Source: Shewanellaceae bacterium UBA2521 (GTDB lineage Bacteria > Pseudomonadota > Gammaproteobacteria > Enterobacterales > Shewanellaceae). From it: DNA of 50,998 nt. This document shows positions 23,789 through 31,812 of this stretch, one piece after another. The stretch spans positions 1 through 50,998 of the forward strand of contig DDNL01000090.1 of assembly GCA_002341165.1 (NCBI GenBank), given 5' to 3'. A program made the translations under genes and the position numbers. Numbering within the stretch: position 1 is the first letter of the stretch; each line of letters opens with the position of its first letter. Below the pieces are notes generated by a model. It saw nothing but the letters and a program-made list of their open reading frames with translations. It did no database searches and was not told the DNA's origin.

Positions 23789-25075
23789 TTAAACTTTGAA
23801 TAGTTTGGCGTAATAAAATCCATCCATATTGCGCACATCAGGTATGATCTGCCAGCCCACACTTTTTGGGTCAACAGGATCAATGGCTATAAGTTTAGCG
23901 TCAGGGGTTCGAGATAAAAAGTTTTCTATTTGTGTTTTATTCTCTTGCGGGAGCACCGAGCATGTTGCATACAACAAGGTACCTCCTTTTTTCAAGTGCA
24001 ACCAACATGCATCTAAAATATCAGCCTGCAACATGACTAAATTTTCAATATCTTCAGCTTGACGCAACCATTTTATATCTGGATGACGTCGAATCACACC
24101 TGTTGCAGAACAAGGTGCATCTAATAAAATACGGTCAAACAAAGAGCCATCATGCCATGCTGAAAAATCAGAAGCATCACCTTCAACCAACTGCGCATGC
24201 AAATTTAACCTTTGTAGGTTTTCTTGAACACGCTCTAGTCTATCTGCATGTTTATCTAAAGCTATTACTTTTGTAAGTTGAGGCTGCTTTTCAAGTAAGT
24301 GACAGGTTTTACCTCCAGGTGCGGCGCACGCATCGAGAATAACGTCGTTCGGCTGAGGATCTAACAAATGAGCTGCCCATTGTGCAGCACCATCTTGAAC
24401 CGATACAGCACCTTGCTGAAATTGAGGTAGTTGAGAAACAGACACTGGATGTGCCAACAAAATAGAATCCGCACTTTCTCCTACAGTCGCTTCAATATCA
24501 ACTTGCTTGAGCTGTTCCAGATAATCAAGTCTTGACTGATATTGTGTGTTATTGCGTAACCACATCGGCGGCTGTTGGTTATTGTGTTCTAGAATCGATG
24601 CACCATCTTGCGGATACGCCTGCTTGATTTTTTCAATAAGCCACTTTGGATGACAAAATTTCAAAGTTGGCGAATCAACAGATAAATCAGGACGTTGACG
24701 TTCTAAATTTCGAAGTACACCATTGACTAACTTGGTGAGTCTATGATGTTTTAACTGCTTACACGCTTCAACAGTTTCGGATAGGGCTGCATGTGGAGCA
24801 ACACGCATAAAGTACAGTTGATACACACCAACCAACAAAATATGATGCACAACACGCTGCTTACCTTTTAAAGGTTGCTGCATGTAATCGCGAATCAATT
24901 TATCCAGTTGAGGTAAATAACGAAGCAAACCATAACAAAGCTGCGCCAAAAAAGCTTGATCCTGAGTCGATAGTTTTTTTTGAGCAGTCGGCAAACAAGT
25001 TGAAAGCGACTGACCTTGGTCAACCACTTGATAAGAAATCTGTGCAGCTAAAGCACGTACATTAAGCTGTTTCAT
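23789..25075 (-). CDS. rsmB: 16S rRNA m5C967 methyltransferase RsmB
   Basis: SAM-dependent RNA (cytosine-5) methyltransferase modifying C967 of 16S rRNA. The 428-aa product has an N-terminal NusB-like RNA-binding domain (1-140) and a C-terminal Rossmann methyltransferase domain. The latter has VILDACAAPGGKTCHLLE (SAM site), ILLDAPCSATGVIRRHPDIK (motif IV cysteine) and LLYATCSVLPQEN (catalytic motif VI cysteine). It begins inside the fmt stop codon (ATGA) and is followed 12 nt later by trkA. Confidence 0.97.
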   Translation of the reverse strand: MKQLNVRALAAQISYQVVDQGQSLSTCLPTAQKKLSTQDQAFLAQLCYGLLRYLPQLDKLIRDYMQQPLKGKQRVVHHILLVGVYQLYFMRVAPHAALSETVEACKQLKHHRLTKLVNGVLRNLERQRPDLSVDSPTLKFCHPKWLIEKIKQAYPQDGASILEHNNQQPPMWLRNNTQYQSRLDYLEQLKQVDIEATVGESADSILLAHPVSVSQLPQFQQGAVSVQDGAAQWAAHLLDPQPNDVILDACAAPGGKTCHLLEKQPQLTKVIALDKHADRLERVQENLQRLNLHAQLVEGDASDFSAWHDGSLFDRILLDAPCSATGVIRRHPDIKWLRQAEDIENLVMLQADILDACWLHLKKGGTLLYATCSVLPQENKTQIENFLSRTPDAKLIAIDPVDPKSVGWQIIPDVRNMDGFYYAKLFKV

Positions 25076-26022
25076 AATGCGCCTATGTTTTGCTCTGCTA
25101 CAAACAGATCTTGATAAGCATTGATGACATCTTGCACAGGCTGAAACTTTTTATTAGGCAACTGAATCACCTCAAGTCGCAACACCCCTTCTCCTGTAAC
25201 CACATCAATACCTTGTTTGGTCACATTTAATATTGTACCTGCAGGCAATGCACCAGAGTAAGGCCATATCGATACCTGACGCACTTTAATGACTTGATCT
25301 TGATGCTTAAAATAACTCATAGGCCAAGGATTAAATGCTCGTACTTCTCGATCCAGCTGTACCGCCGTTTTATTCCAATCGATTAAAGCTTCGGCTTTGC
25401 TTAATTTTTCAGCATACGTCGCATACGCGTCATCTTGTATTTCAGGCTGTAACGTACCTGCTGCAAGATCAGTGAGCGTCTCTAACAAAGCTTGTGGCCC
25501 AAGTTGCGCAAGCTTGTCGTATAAAGTTGCACTGGTATCGCTCGCTTCAATAATACAAGAAGCTTTATGAAGCATAGGCCCTGTATCAAGACCAGCATCC
25601 ATTTGCATAATGGTTACGCCTGTTTCTGTATCGCCAGCCCATAAAGAACGTTGAATTGGCGCCGCACCACGCCATTGAGGCAAAAGAGAACCATGCACAT
25701 TGATGCAGCCTAATGCAGGCATATCTAAAACAGCTTGAGGTAAAATTAAACCGTAAGCCACAACAACCATCACATCTGCCTGATAAGCAGCTAGCTGTGC
25801 TTGGACTGTTTCATCACGCAAAGTCTTAGGCTGTTCAACAGGTAAATCATGCGCTAGAGCTAATTGCTTTACCGGGCTTGGTTGTAGCTTTTTACCTCTT
25901 CCAGCAGGTTTATCTTGTTTGGTATACACAGCAACCACTTCGTGCTCACTGTTTAACATCTCTTTTAGGTGTAACGCTGCAAAATCTGGTGTGCCTGCAA
26001 AAATAATTTTTAATGGTTTCAA
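25072..26022 (-). CDS. fmt: Methionyl-tRNA formyltransferase
   Basis: Transfers a formyl group from 10-formyl-THF to initiator Met-tRNA. The 316-aa product has KIIFAGTPDFAALHL at the N-terminus, a folate site VNVHGSLLPQWRGAAPIQRS (catalytic His/Asn region, with MQMDAGLDTGPML after it), and a C-terminal tRNA-binding beta-barrel. The start is TTG at 26022 with AGGA 7 nt upstream; no ATG fits, since the first conserved strand begins immediately. It lies 16 nt after def and overlaps rsmB by 4 nt. Confidence 0.97.
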   Translation of the reverse strand: MKPLKIIFAGTPDFAALHLKEMLNSEHEVVAVYTKQDKPAGRGKKLQPSPVKQLALAHDLPVEQPKTLRDETVQAQLAAYQADVMVVVAYGLILPQAVLDMPALGCINVHGSLLPQWRGAAPIQRSLWAGDTETGVTIMQMDAGLDTGPMLHKASCIIEASDTSATLYDKLAQLGPQALLETLTDLAAGTLQPEIQDDAYATYAEKLSKAEALIDWNKTAVQLDREVRAFNPWPMSYFKHQDQVIKVRQVSIWPYSGALPAGTILNVTKQGIDVVTGEGVLRLEVIQLPNKKFQPVQDVINAYQDLFVAEQNIGAL

Positions 26023-26038
26023 ACTTTTATCCTAAGGT

Positions 26039-26554
26039 TTACGACTCTTTCTTTTTTTGCTGACGTGCTTGCTTCTCTAATTTTTCACGAATACGCTGAC
26101 GCTTCAACGACGAAAGATAGTCCACAAATAAAACACCTTTTAGATGATCCATTTCATGCTGAATACAAATCGAAAGTAGTTGATCCGCATCGTACTCAAA
26201 TTCTTGGCCATGCTCATCAAAAGCTTTAATGCGTACACGTTCTGAACGCTCTACTTCAGCATACACACCTGGTACAGATAAGCAGCCTTCTTCATTGGTA
26301 AAGGTGCCAGCAATGGAGGTTAGTTCAGGATTAATAAATACTCTTTTTTCACTTTTTTTCTCGGATAAATCCATCACAATGACACGCTGATGCACATTTA
26401 CTTGTGTTGCAGCTAAACCAATACCATTTTCGGCATACATGGTTTCAAACATATCTTCCACAAGTTGCTTTAATTGCGCATCAAAGACTTTAACAGGCTC
26501 TGCAACTGTACGTAGACGCTCATCAGGAAAAGTTAAAACTTCTAATTTTGCCAT
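26039..26554 (-). CDS. def: Peptide deformylase
   Basis: Metallo-hydrolase removing the N-formyl group from nascent proteins. The three motifs are present: GIGLAATQV (motif 1), EEGCLSVPG (motif 2, metal Cys), and QHEMDHLKG (motif 3, HExxH). The 171-residue length is standard, with a lysine/glutamine-rich tail. It heads the minus-strand operon def-fmt-rsmB-trkA, with AAGGA upstream of the ATG, and is divergent from dprA. Confidence 0.98.
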   Translation of the reverse strand: MAKLEVLTFPDERLRTVAEPVKVFDAQLKQLVEDMFETMYAENGIGLAATQVNVHQRVIVMDLSEKKSEKRVFINPELTSIAGTFTNEEGCLSVPGVYAEVERSERVRIKAFDEHGQEFEYDADQLLSICIQHEMDHLKGVLFVDYLSSLKRQRIREKLEKQARQQKKKES

Positions 26555-26683
26555 AATTATCCTTCGACATTACTTACTTAATTCGTAAAGCATATTTTAA
26601 TGCTTCTATCAGATAAATCCTAGTAATTTGTGATAGGCTGGCCACTTTATTCATACTCTCTTCGTTACGGATAACGATTTTAT

Positions 26684-27745
26684 ATGAAACAGCGTACAGT
26701 AGCTTGGCTTACTTTAGCTTCAGCACCTCACCTCAGCACACGTAAAGCACACGAGATATTACAAAAGTTTACACTCGAAGAGGTAGCTCAAGCCTTACAT
26801 GAAAGACCTCATAAGATTGGGCTCAAAGCAGCGCCCGAGGCATGGCAACATCTAATTGATCAAGCTTTACTTTGGTATGAGCAAGCAGATGATCATTTTA
26901 TTTTGACTCCAGATGACAGTGCTTACCCTGCTTTACTCAAGCAAATTCCTGATGCGCCTTGTGTTTTGTTTGTACAAGGTCAAATCAACACACTACAAAA
27001 ATCTATGTTTGCTGTAGTAGGAAGCAGACAATGCACACCTGCGGGACGACAAAACGCCTATCAATTCTCATTGCAACTTGCTCAACAGGGATTGGTGATT
27101 ACCAGTGGGCTCGCTCTAGGTATTGATACACAAGCGCACCTAGGTGCTGTAGAACATGATTACCCAACTATTGCTGTTTTAGGCACAGGGCTCAATCAAA
27201 TATATCCTAAAAGAAATAAAGAGTTAGCTTATAAAATAAGAGAAAAAGGCTGTTTAGTCTCAGAATTTTTCCCAGATACAGTACCTTTTGCCTATAATTT
27301 CCCTAAGAGAAATAGAATTATCAGCGGCATGAGTCGAGGCACTTTAGTCGTAGAAGCAGCAATAAAAAGTGGCTCCTTGATCACAGCACGCTTGGCTTTA
27401 GAGCAAAATAGAGAAGTCTTCGCTATACCTGGATCGATTCTTAATCCTTATAGCGAAGGATGTCACCAATTGATTCAACAAGGTGCACAACTCGTTTATC
27501 ACGTCCATGATATTTATAATGAGCTAAACTTAAAAATAGACGTGGTACAAAAGTCATCATCAGAAGAAAGGCAAACTGAACCTGAGTTATTAAGCTATAT
27601 AGGATATGAGATCACACCGATCGATTATATTGTAGAAGAAAGCGGCTTATTGCTTGAGCAGTTACTAGAACCTCTACTCAATTTGGAATTAGAAGGTTGG
27701 ATAGTTTCGGTCTCAGGAGGATATACCCGCATCAGGAGGAGCTAG
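26684..27745 (+). CDS. dprA: DNA processing protein DprA
   Basis: Single-strand DNA-binding RecA loader used in natural transformation and present in many non-competent bacteria. The protein (353 aa) has a helix-hairpin-helix/SAM-like N-terminus, a Rossmann core with VVGSRQCTPAGR, ITSGLALGIDTQAH and VLGTGLNQIYPKRN. LVSEFFPDTVPFAYNFPKRN and VVEAAIKSGSLITA follow, then a C-terminal winged-helix DprA_WH domain (about 305-353). It is followed after 2 nt by smg. Competence itself cannot be inferred from this gene alone. Confidence 0.97.
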   Translation: MKQRTVAWLTLASAPHLSTRKAHEILQKFTLEEVAQALHERPHKIGLKAAPEAWQHLIDQALLWYEQADDHFILTPDDSAYPALLKQIPDAPCVLFVQGQINTLQKSMFAVVGSRQCTPAGRQNAYQFSLQLAQQGLVITSGLALGIDTQAHLGAVEHDYPTIAVLGTGLNQIYPKRNKELAYKIREKGCLVSEFFPDTVPFAYNFPKRNRIISGMSRGTLVVEAAIKSGSLITARLALEQNREVFAIPGSILNPYSEGCHQLIQQGAQLVYHVHDIYNELNLKIDVVQKSSSEERQTEPELLSYIGYEITPIDYIVEESGLLLEQLLEPLLNLELEGWIVSVSGGYTRIRRS

Positions 27746-27747
27746 TC

Positions 27748-28218
27748 ATGTTTGATATATTAATGTATCTCTTTGAAAACTTCGTTCACAATGATGTTGA
27801 GCTCCTTATCGATCATGATGAGCTCACTGATGAACTAGTCCGTGCTGGATTTCATCATGCAGACATTATCAAGGCTATTTCATGGTTAGAGAAATTAGTA
27901 GCTCTGCAAGAAAGCGACGCCTCACATATTTTAAACACATCTCCTCATGCTACCCGTGTCTACATCGAGGCTGAAAAAGAGAAAATAGACACCGAAAGTC
28001 GAGGCTTACTCTCTTTTCTTGAACAAGCATCCATTTTAACACCCGAAACAAGAGAGCTGGTTATCGACAGATTAATGGAGCTTGATCATACTTATCTCTG
28101 TGTTGAAGACACAAAGTGGATTGTTCTCATGGTACTTTTCAATGTGCCCGATGGTGAAAACGCTTACGCTCATATGGAAGATCTTTTGTTTGAATTACCC
28201 GATAGTCGCATCCATTAA
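27748..28218 (+). CDS. smg: Smg protein (DUF494 family)
   Basis: The 156-aa product matches the Smg/DUF494 family (start MFDILMYLFENF, then ISWLEKL, and the C-terminal WIVLMVLFNVPDGENAYAHM). The family is consistently encoded beside dprA; its molecular role is unknown. The ATG at 27748 is supported by an AGGAGGA ribosome-binding site 7 nt upstream and by family length; an earlier in-frame start would run into dprA. The gene ends at a strong terminator (28240-28279). Confidence 0.94.
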   Translation: MFDILMYLFENFVHNDVELLIDHDELTDELVRAGFHHADIIKAISWLEKLVALQESDASHILNTSPHATRVYIEAEKEKIDTESRGLLSFLEQASILTPETRELVIDRLMELDHTYLCVEDTKWIVLMVLFNVPDGENAYAHMEDLLFELPDSRIH

Positions 28219-28239
28219 TTCAAACATATCTATTCGCAT

Positions 28240-28279
28240 AGCCAATCATGCTTTCTATTTAAGCTTGATTGGCTTTTTT
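28240..28279 (+). terminator. Intrinsic terminator of dprA-smg
   Basis: AGCCAATCA (28240-28248) pairs with TGATTGGCT (28266-28274), with an inner GCTT/AAGC extension across a single mismatch, followed by six T (28274-28279). The convergent cytochrome gene ends within this element, so terminator and 3' coding sequence share the same bases. Confidence 0.88.
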
Positions 28280-28588
28280 AAATAACTTGTCGTCTTGCAT
28301 CATCCATTCAATAGCTGCCTGAATGTCCTGTGCTGAACAATCGAAGCAGCGACCTTGAGGTGGCATGGCTTTAAAGCCTTTTTGCACATGCTCAATGAAT
28401 ACAGGCATCGATTTTTTCTCTAAACGTTTGCGCCAACTTATCCTATCACCTTTTTTAGGTGCTCCATTGACACCTGCTGCATGACAGGTATGACAGGCTT
28501 TTTCGTAGACCTCAACGCCTTGTTGTGCTGCCGCCATAAAACTCATCATACCAAGTATGGTGCTATATAAGATAAGATGAAAATACAT
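28259..28588 (-). CDS. Small periplasmic c-type cytochrome (cytochrome c5 family)
   Basis: Monohaem class I cytochrome c, 109 aa. It has a signal peptide (about 1-21, cut near MAAAQQG), the haem site CHTCH (about 32-36), and the axial methionine in FKAMPPQGRC. A second cysteine pair CFDC nearby is typical of cytochrome c5, where it forms a disulfide. It probably shuttles electrons in the periplasm. It is a likely substrate of the CcmA-I system, whose ccmABCDE genes begin just upstream in the opposite direction. AAGGA lies 9 nt before the ATG. A 9-bp tandem repeat sits directly upstream. Confidence 0.9.
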   Translation of the reverse strand: MYFHLILYSTILGMMSFMAAAQQGVEVYEKACHTCHAAGVNGAPKKGDRISWRKRLEKKSMPVFIEHVQKGFKAMPPQGRCFDCSAQDIQAAIEWMMQDDKLFKKANQA

Positions 28589-28599
28589 TCACTGCTTCC

Positions 28600-28632
28600 T
28601 TGTTTAACTTGTTTAACTTGTTTAACTTGTTT
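28600..28632. repeat. 9-bp tandem repeat, 3.7 copies
   Basis: TTGTTTAAC is repeated perfectly three times, followed by a partial TTGTTT, 12-44 nt upstream of the cytochrome gene start (which reads leftwards). Copy number changes would alter the distance between its promoter and ribosome-binding site. Confidence 0.9.
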
Positions 28633-28715
28633 CATTGTATCGAAACATACTCAAGAAAAAAAACAAGAAATAGAATAAGTTTTAAACAAAGCTTCATTTA
28701 GCCCTTGAAAACTCG

Positions 28716-28724
28716 TGTTATAAT
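28716..28724 (+). promoter_or_regulatory. Extended -10 promoter upstream of ccmA
   Basis: TGTTATAAT (TG-N-TATAAT) lies 44 nt before the ccmA ATG. The -35 region is poor (TTTAGC at 16-bp spacing), which extended -10 promoters tolerate. It is a plausible start for ccmABCDE. Confidence 0.55.
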
Positions 28725-28768
28725 CAGGTCAAATTACACAATAGCATTATTGGCACGGATGCACATGT

Positions 28769-29386
28769 ATGGCAGCACAAACACTCCTCTCAGGTTGTAA
28801 CTTAACCTGTATCAGACAAGATCGTATCTTGTTTGAACACCTTCATCTTGATGTTCATGAAGGTGACATACTCCAAGTTCAAGGCCGTAACGGTGCAGGA
28901 AAAACCAGTTTATTACGCATCTTAGCTGGACTTTCTCGACCCTATGAGGGTCATGTGCGCTACCCCCAAGCCGATCAAGAAGCTGAACAATCCAATATTT
29001 TGTATATAGGCCACAAGCAAGGCCTTAAATCCGATTTAAGCACACAAGAGAATCTTGATTTTTATCAGAGGTTACACGCTTATCCCGTAACACCTCTTGA
29101 TGCTTTAACCAGATTACAACTTGATGGATTTGAAGATACCTCAACGCATCATTTGTCTGCTGGACAACAAAAACGTAATGCTTTAGCGCGACTCATCCAT
29201 GCCCCTTACAACATTTGGATTGTTGATGAACCCTTTTCAGCATTAGACACGACAGGTATAACGCATTTAGAGCAATTATTTCTACAACATGTATATCAAG
29301 GTGGCTGTTTAATATTCACAACCCACCAACCTTCAAAGGTTCAAAACTATGAGAAATTTAGAGTCCTTGACTTGCACAAGTGTTGA
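28769..29386 (+). CDS. ccmA: Haem exporter/CcmE-releasing ATPase CcmA
   Basis: ABC-transporter ATPase (205 aa) that with CcmB drives release of haem-loaded CcmE from CcmC. Walker A is GRNGAGKTS (about 39-47), the signature is HLSAGQQKRNALAR (about 125-138), and Walker B is IWIVDEPFSALD (about 148-159). Length is typical. It opens the plus-strand ccmABCDE operon; its 3' end overlaps the proposed ccmB start by 38 nt. Confidence 0.96.
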   Translation: MAAQTLLSGCNLTCIRQDRILFEHLHLDVHEGDILQVQGRNGAGKTSLLRILAGLSRPYEGHVRYPQADQEAEQSNILYIGHKQGLKSDLSTQENLDFYQRLHAYPVTPLDALTRLQLDGFEDTSTHHLSAGQQKRNALARLIHAPYNIWIVDEPFSALDTTGITHLEQLFLQHVYQGGCLIFTTHQPSKVQNYEKFRVLDLHKC

Positions 29387-30083
29387 AACACTGAAAACAC
29401 CGATACAAATCAGTTATCGCTCTGCTTTTTGGGTTATGATGAAAAAAGAGTTTAGACTCACATTACAAAAACCTATGGATACATTAGAGCCTATCTGTTT
29501 CTTTATGCTCGTTGTTTTACTGTTTCCATTGGCCTTAGGCACAGAAGTCGCACTACTTGCACGCATCGCACCAAGTGCCATGTGGATAGCTGCTTTACTT
29601 GCATCACTACTGTCATTGGAAAAACTATTTAAGCAAGATTATCAGGACGGTTCTCTTGAGCAACTTCTTCTCACACCTTACCCTTTAGCTTGGCTACTTT
29701 TTGCAAAAGTTTTGACGCACTGGATGGTTACTACATTACCTTTGATTGTGATTTCACCTATGCTGGCGTATCTGCTGCACTTACCGGCTCAAGCTTATCC
29801 TAATTTGTGTATTACTTTACTTCTAGGTACACCTGTTCTGAATTTCATAGGAGCAATAGGAGCTGCCTTGACCGTCAGTGTGCGCAAAGGAGGTGTTTTG
29901 CTAGGTTTACTGGTTATGCCTTTATATATTCCTGTGCTTATTTTTTCTATTAGCGCAATCGAATCTGTCGGCTTAGGCTTAAATGATACAGGACACATTG
30001 CCATACTGGGAGCAATGCTTATTGCTTGTTTAACTTTTGCACCACTGCTTATAAGTGCATCATTAAAAGTGAGTTTAAATTAA
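29349..30083 (+). CDS. ccmB: Haem exporter membrane subunit CcmB
   Basis: ABC-type membrane subunit with six hydrophobic helices, 244 aa as given. MKKEFRLTLQKPMDTLEPIC is the conserved N-terminal segment, followed by FPLALG and DYQDGSLEQLLLTPYPL, the usual CcmB landmarks. The start at 29349 overlaps ccmA and is supported by AAAGG 9 nt upstream. Most CcmB proteins begin closer to the ATG at 29436, so about 29 N-terminal residues are uncertain. It ends one base before ccmC. Confidence 0.94.
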   Translation: MRNLESLTCTSVETLKTPIQISYRSAFWVMMKKEFRLTLQKPMDTLEPICFFMLVVLLFPLALGTEVALLARIAPSAMWIAALLASLLSLEKLFKQDYQDGSLEQLLLTPYPLAWLLFAKVLTHWMVTTLPLIVISPMLAYLLHLPAQAYPNLCITLLLGTPVLNFIGAIGAALTVSVRKGGVLLGLLVMPLYIPVLIFSISAIESVGLGLNDTGHIAILGAMLIACLTFAPLLISASLKVSLN

Positions 30084-30084
30084 T

Positions 30085-30828
30085 ATGTGGAAATGGTTAC
30101 ATCCTTATACTAAGCCTGAAACGGCATATCACCTCTGTGGTCAACTCATGCCTTGGTTCCTTGCCTCTGCACTAGTTCTTATTGGATTAGGTACCATTTG
30201 GGGGCTAGCTTTTGCACCTGCCGATTATCAGCAAGGAGACGGATTTAGAATTATTTATATCCATGTTCCAACAGCTTCTATGTCTATGGGGGTTTATGTC
30301 AGCATGGCCTTCGCTGCCTTTGTTGGATTAGTCTGGCAATATAAACTTTCTGATTGGGCCGTAATTGCTATGGCGCCCATTGGTTTTGTATTCACTTGTA
30401 TTGCTTTAATTACAGGATCTCTGTGGGGTAAACCTATGTGGGGAGCTTGGTGGGTATGGGATGCTCGTTTAACTTCAGAACTAATACTGGCTTTTCTTTA
30501 TCTAGGCATTATCGCTTTATATCACGCCTTTGATGATAAAGTCATTGCAGCTAAAGCTGCCAGTATTTTAACTTTAGTGGGTAGCATTAATATTCCTATT
30601 ATCAAATTCTCTGTGGATTGGTGGAGCTCTCTACACCAGGGATCGACCATAAAAATTACGGAAAAATCAACAATGGTCAGTGAAATGCTCTATCCCTTAC
30701 TTTGCAATATTTTAGGGTTCGGATTGCTCTTTATTGGACTGACTTTAATTCGATTTCGCGCTGAAATTTTAGCACGTAATACTATGCGTCCTTGGGTAAG
30801 ACAATTTGTTCAAAAAGAAGGACATTAA
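30085..30828 (+). CDS. ccmC: Haem-handling protein CcmC
   Basis: Six-helix membrane protein (247 aa) of the haem-handling family that loads haem onto CcmE. The tryptophan-rich WWD loop reads WGKPMWGAWWVWDARLTSEL (about 114-133). Conserved periplasmic histidines lie in IYIHVPTASMSMG (about 58-70) and near SLHQGSTI (about 183). Length is normal. It is separated from ccmB by a single base. Confidence 0.97.
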   Translation: MWKWLHPYTKPETAYHLCGQLMPWFLASALVLIGLGTIWGLAFAPADYQQGDGFRIIYIHVPTASMSMGVYVSMAFAAFVGLVWQYKLSDWAVIAMAPIGFVFTCIALITGSLWGKPMWGAWWVWDARLTSELILAFLYLGIIALYHAFDDKVIAAKAASILTLVGSINIPIIKFSVDWWSSLHQGSTIKITEKSTMVSEMLYPLLCNILGFGLLFIGLTLIRFRAEILARNTMRPWVRQFVQKEGH

Positions 30829-30831
30829 GAT

Positions 30832-31038
30832 ATGAATTTTGCGTTTGAAAGTCTATCTGCTTTTTTTTCTATGGGCGGTTATAGTTTTTATGTTTGGTCT
30901 GCATACGGTATTTCTTTTCTTTTTTTATTATTACTATGTATACAAAGTATTCGTATGCAAAAAAATATTCTGTATCACCTGAAAAAACAAATGTTACGTG
31001 AACAGAAAATAAAAGAGCGTACCAAGGTGAATCTATGA
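30832..31038 (+). CDS. ccmD: CcmD, small membrane protein of the CcmABCD complex
   Basis: Small single-span protein (68 aa): FFSMGGYSFYVWSAYG then a hydrophobic helix (about 24-42), followed by a basic cytoplasmic tail (KKQMLREQKIKERTK). The GGYxFYVWxAYG motif is the CcmD family mark. It is needed for release of holo-CcmE. It lies 3 nt after ccmC and overlaps ccmE by 4 nt. Confidence 0.93.
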   Translation: MNFAFESLSAFFSMGGYSFYVWSAYGISFLFLLLLCIQSIRMQKNILYHLKKQMLREQKIKERTKVNL

Positions 31039-31487
31039 ATTGGAGACGGAAAAAACGCTTATTCGCTGTTATAGGTTTATGTTTAGGCACTTCTTGTACT
31101 ATCGGTCTCATTTTATATGCTTTAAATTCAAATATGGATCTATTTTATATTCCATCAGAAATTCTTCATGGTAAACAAGGCCCTCAACAAGACAAGCCTC
31201 ATATAGGCCAAAGAATTCGCGTCGGAGGTATGGTGAGTTTTGGCAGTGTACAACGTCACCCAGAAACACTTGATGTTGAATTTAAATTACATGATCAAAC
31301 TGGCGAACAGGTCACAGTTGTCTATAAAGGATTACTTCCTGATTTATTTCGCGAAGGTCAAGGTATTGTAGCGCAAGGTACTTTAATACAAAAAAATAAA
31401 ATTCGAGCACAAGAAGTTTTAGCAAAACACGATGAGACTTACATGCCTCCTGAATTAAAAAATAAAATGAAACATGTGAAACCTTAA
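31035..31487 (+). CDS. ccmE: Periplasmic haem chaperone CcmE
   Basis: Membrane-anchored OB-fold protein (150 aa) that carries haem covalently from CcmC to CcmF. It has an N-terminal basic segment and anchor (about 8-28), RIRVGGMVSFGSVQR, VTVVYKGLLPDLFREGQGIVA, and the haem-attachment motif LAKHDETYMPPE, whose His (about residue 134) forms the covalent bond and whose Tyr is an axial ligand. It is the last gene of ccmABCDE. CcmF, its partner, is in the separate group at the left end. Confidence 0.97.
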   Translation: MNWRRKKRLFAVIGLCLGTSCTIGLILYALNSNMDLFYIPSEILHGKQGPQQDKPHIGQRIRVGGMVSFGSVQRHPETLDVEFKLHDQTGEQVTVVYKGLLPDLFREGQGIVAQGTLIQKNKIRAQEVLAKHDETYMPPELKNKMKHVKP

Positions 31488-31673
31488 ATCATATGTTTTA
31501 TTTACTAAAAATAGAATATATGATGTGCATCAATATCTTAATTATTTTATATGCATTTATGTTTAAGAATAAAAATATATAAAATTTTACTTACATGCAT
31601 CACACTTTTGCTCGTTTTCACATCAACTACATGCTCTTTTTCTTTTTATGATTTATCATATAGCTTGCATATG

Positions 31674-31715
31674 ATTAATATTGCTGAATATATCAATATA
31701 TTCAGCAATATTAAT
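31674..31715. repeat. Perfect 19-bp inverted repeat between ccmE and mraZ
   Basis: ATTAATATTGCTGAATATA (31674-31692) and its exact complement (31697-31715) flank a TCAA loop. It ends 6 bp before the -35 of the proposed mraZ promoter. No U-run follows on either strand. The rest of the 325-bp, very AT-rich ccmE-mraZ interval shows no convincing gene; an 80-codon frame at 31551-31793 runs through both the hairpin and promoter and looks spurious. Confidence 0.92.
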
Positions 31716-31721
31716 AAATGC

Positions 31722-31750
31722 TTGAAAGTTTTCTTTATCATTTCTACACT
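31722..31750 (+). promoter_or_regulatory. Promoter of mraZ (dcw cluster)
   Basis: TTGAAA (31722-31727), a 17-bp spacer, and TACACT (31745-31750) form a sigma-70-type promoter. Transcription would start near 31757, directly before the MraZ repeats. It probably drives mraZ and the tightly packed genes behind it. Confidence 0.65.
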
Positions 31751-31758
31751 TAAGCTAA

Positions 31759-31783
31759 GTGGAGTTATGTGGTGTTTTGTGGA
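31759..31783 (+). promoter_or_regulatory. MraZ operator: three GTGG repeats at 10-bp spacing
   Basis: GTGGA, GTGGT and GTGGA begin at 31759, 31769 and 31779, each separated by 5 bp. MraZ is known to bind three TGGG-type repeats spaced by 5 bp upstream of its own gene; these have the same phase with a variant last base. The array lies 30 bp before the mraZ start. Confidence 0.8.
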
Positions 31784-31812
31784 TCATCCATAGCATTTAG
31801 GTGAGGTTTTAA

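Noticed and set aside
28600..28632. Tandem repeats as a CRISPR-like array
   Set aside because: The units are 9 bp, directly adjacent and without spacers, and there are no cas genes.
31551..31793. 80-codon frame between ccmE and mraZ
   Set aside because: It crosses the perfect hairpin, the mraZ promoter and the MraZ repeats, is extremely AT-rich, and matches no family; better read as non-coding control DNA.
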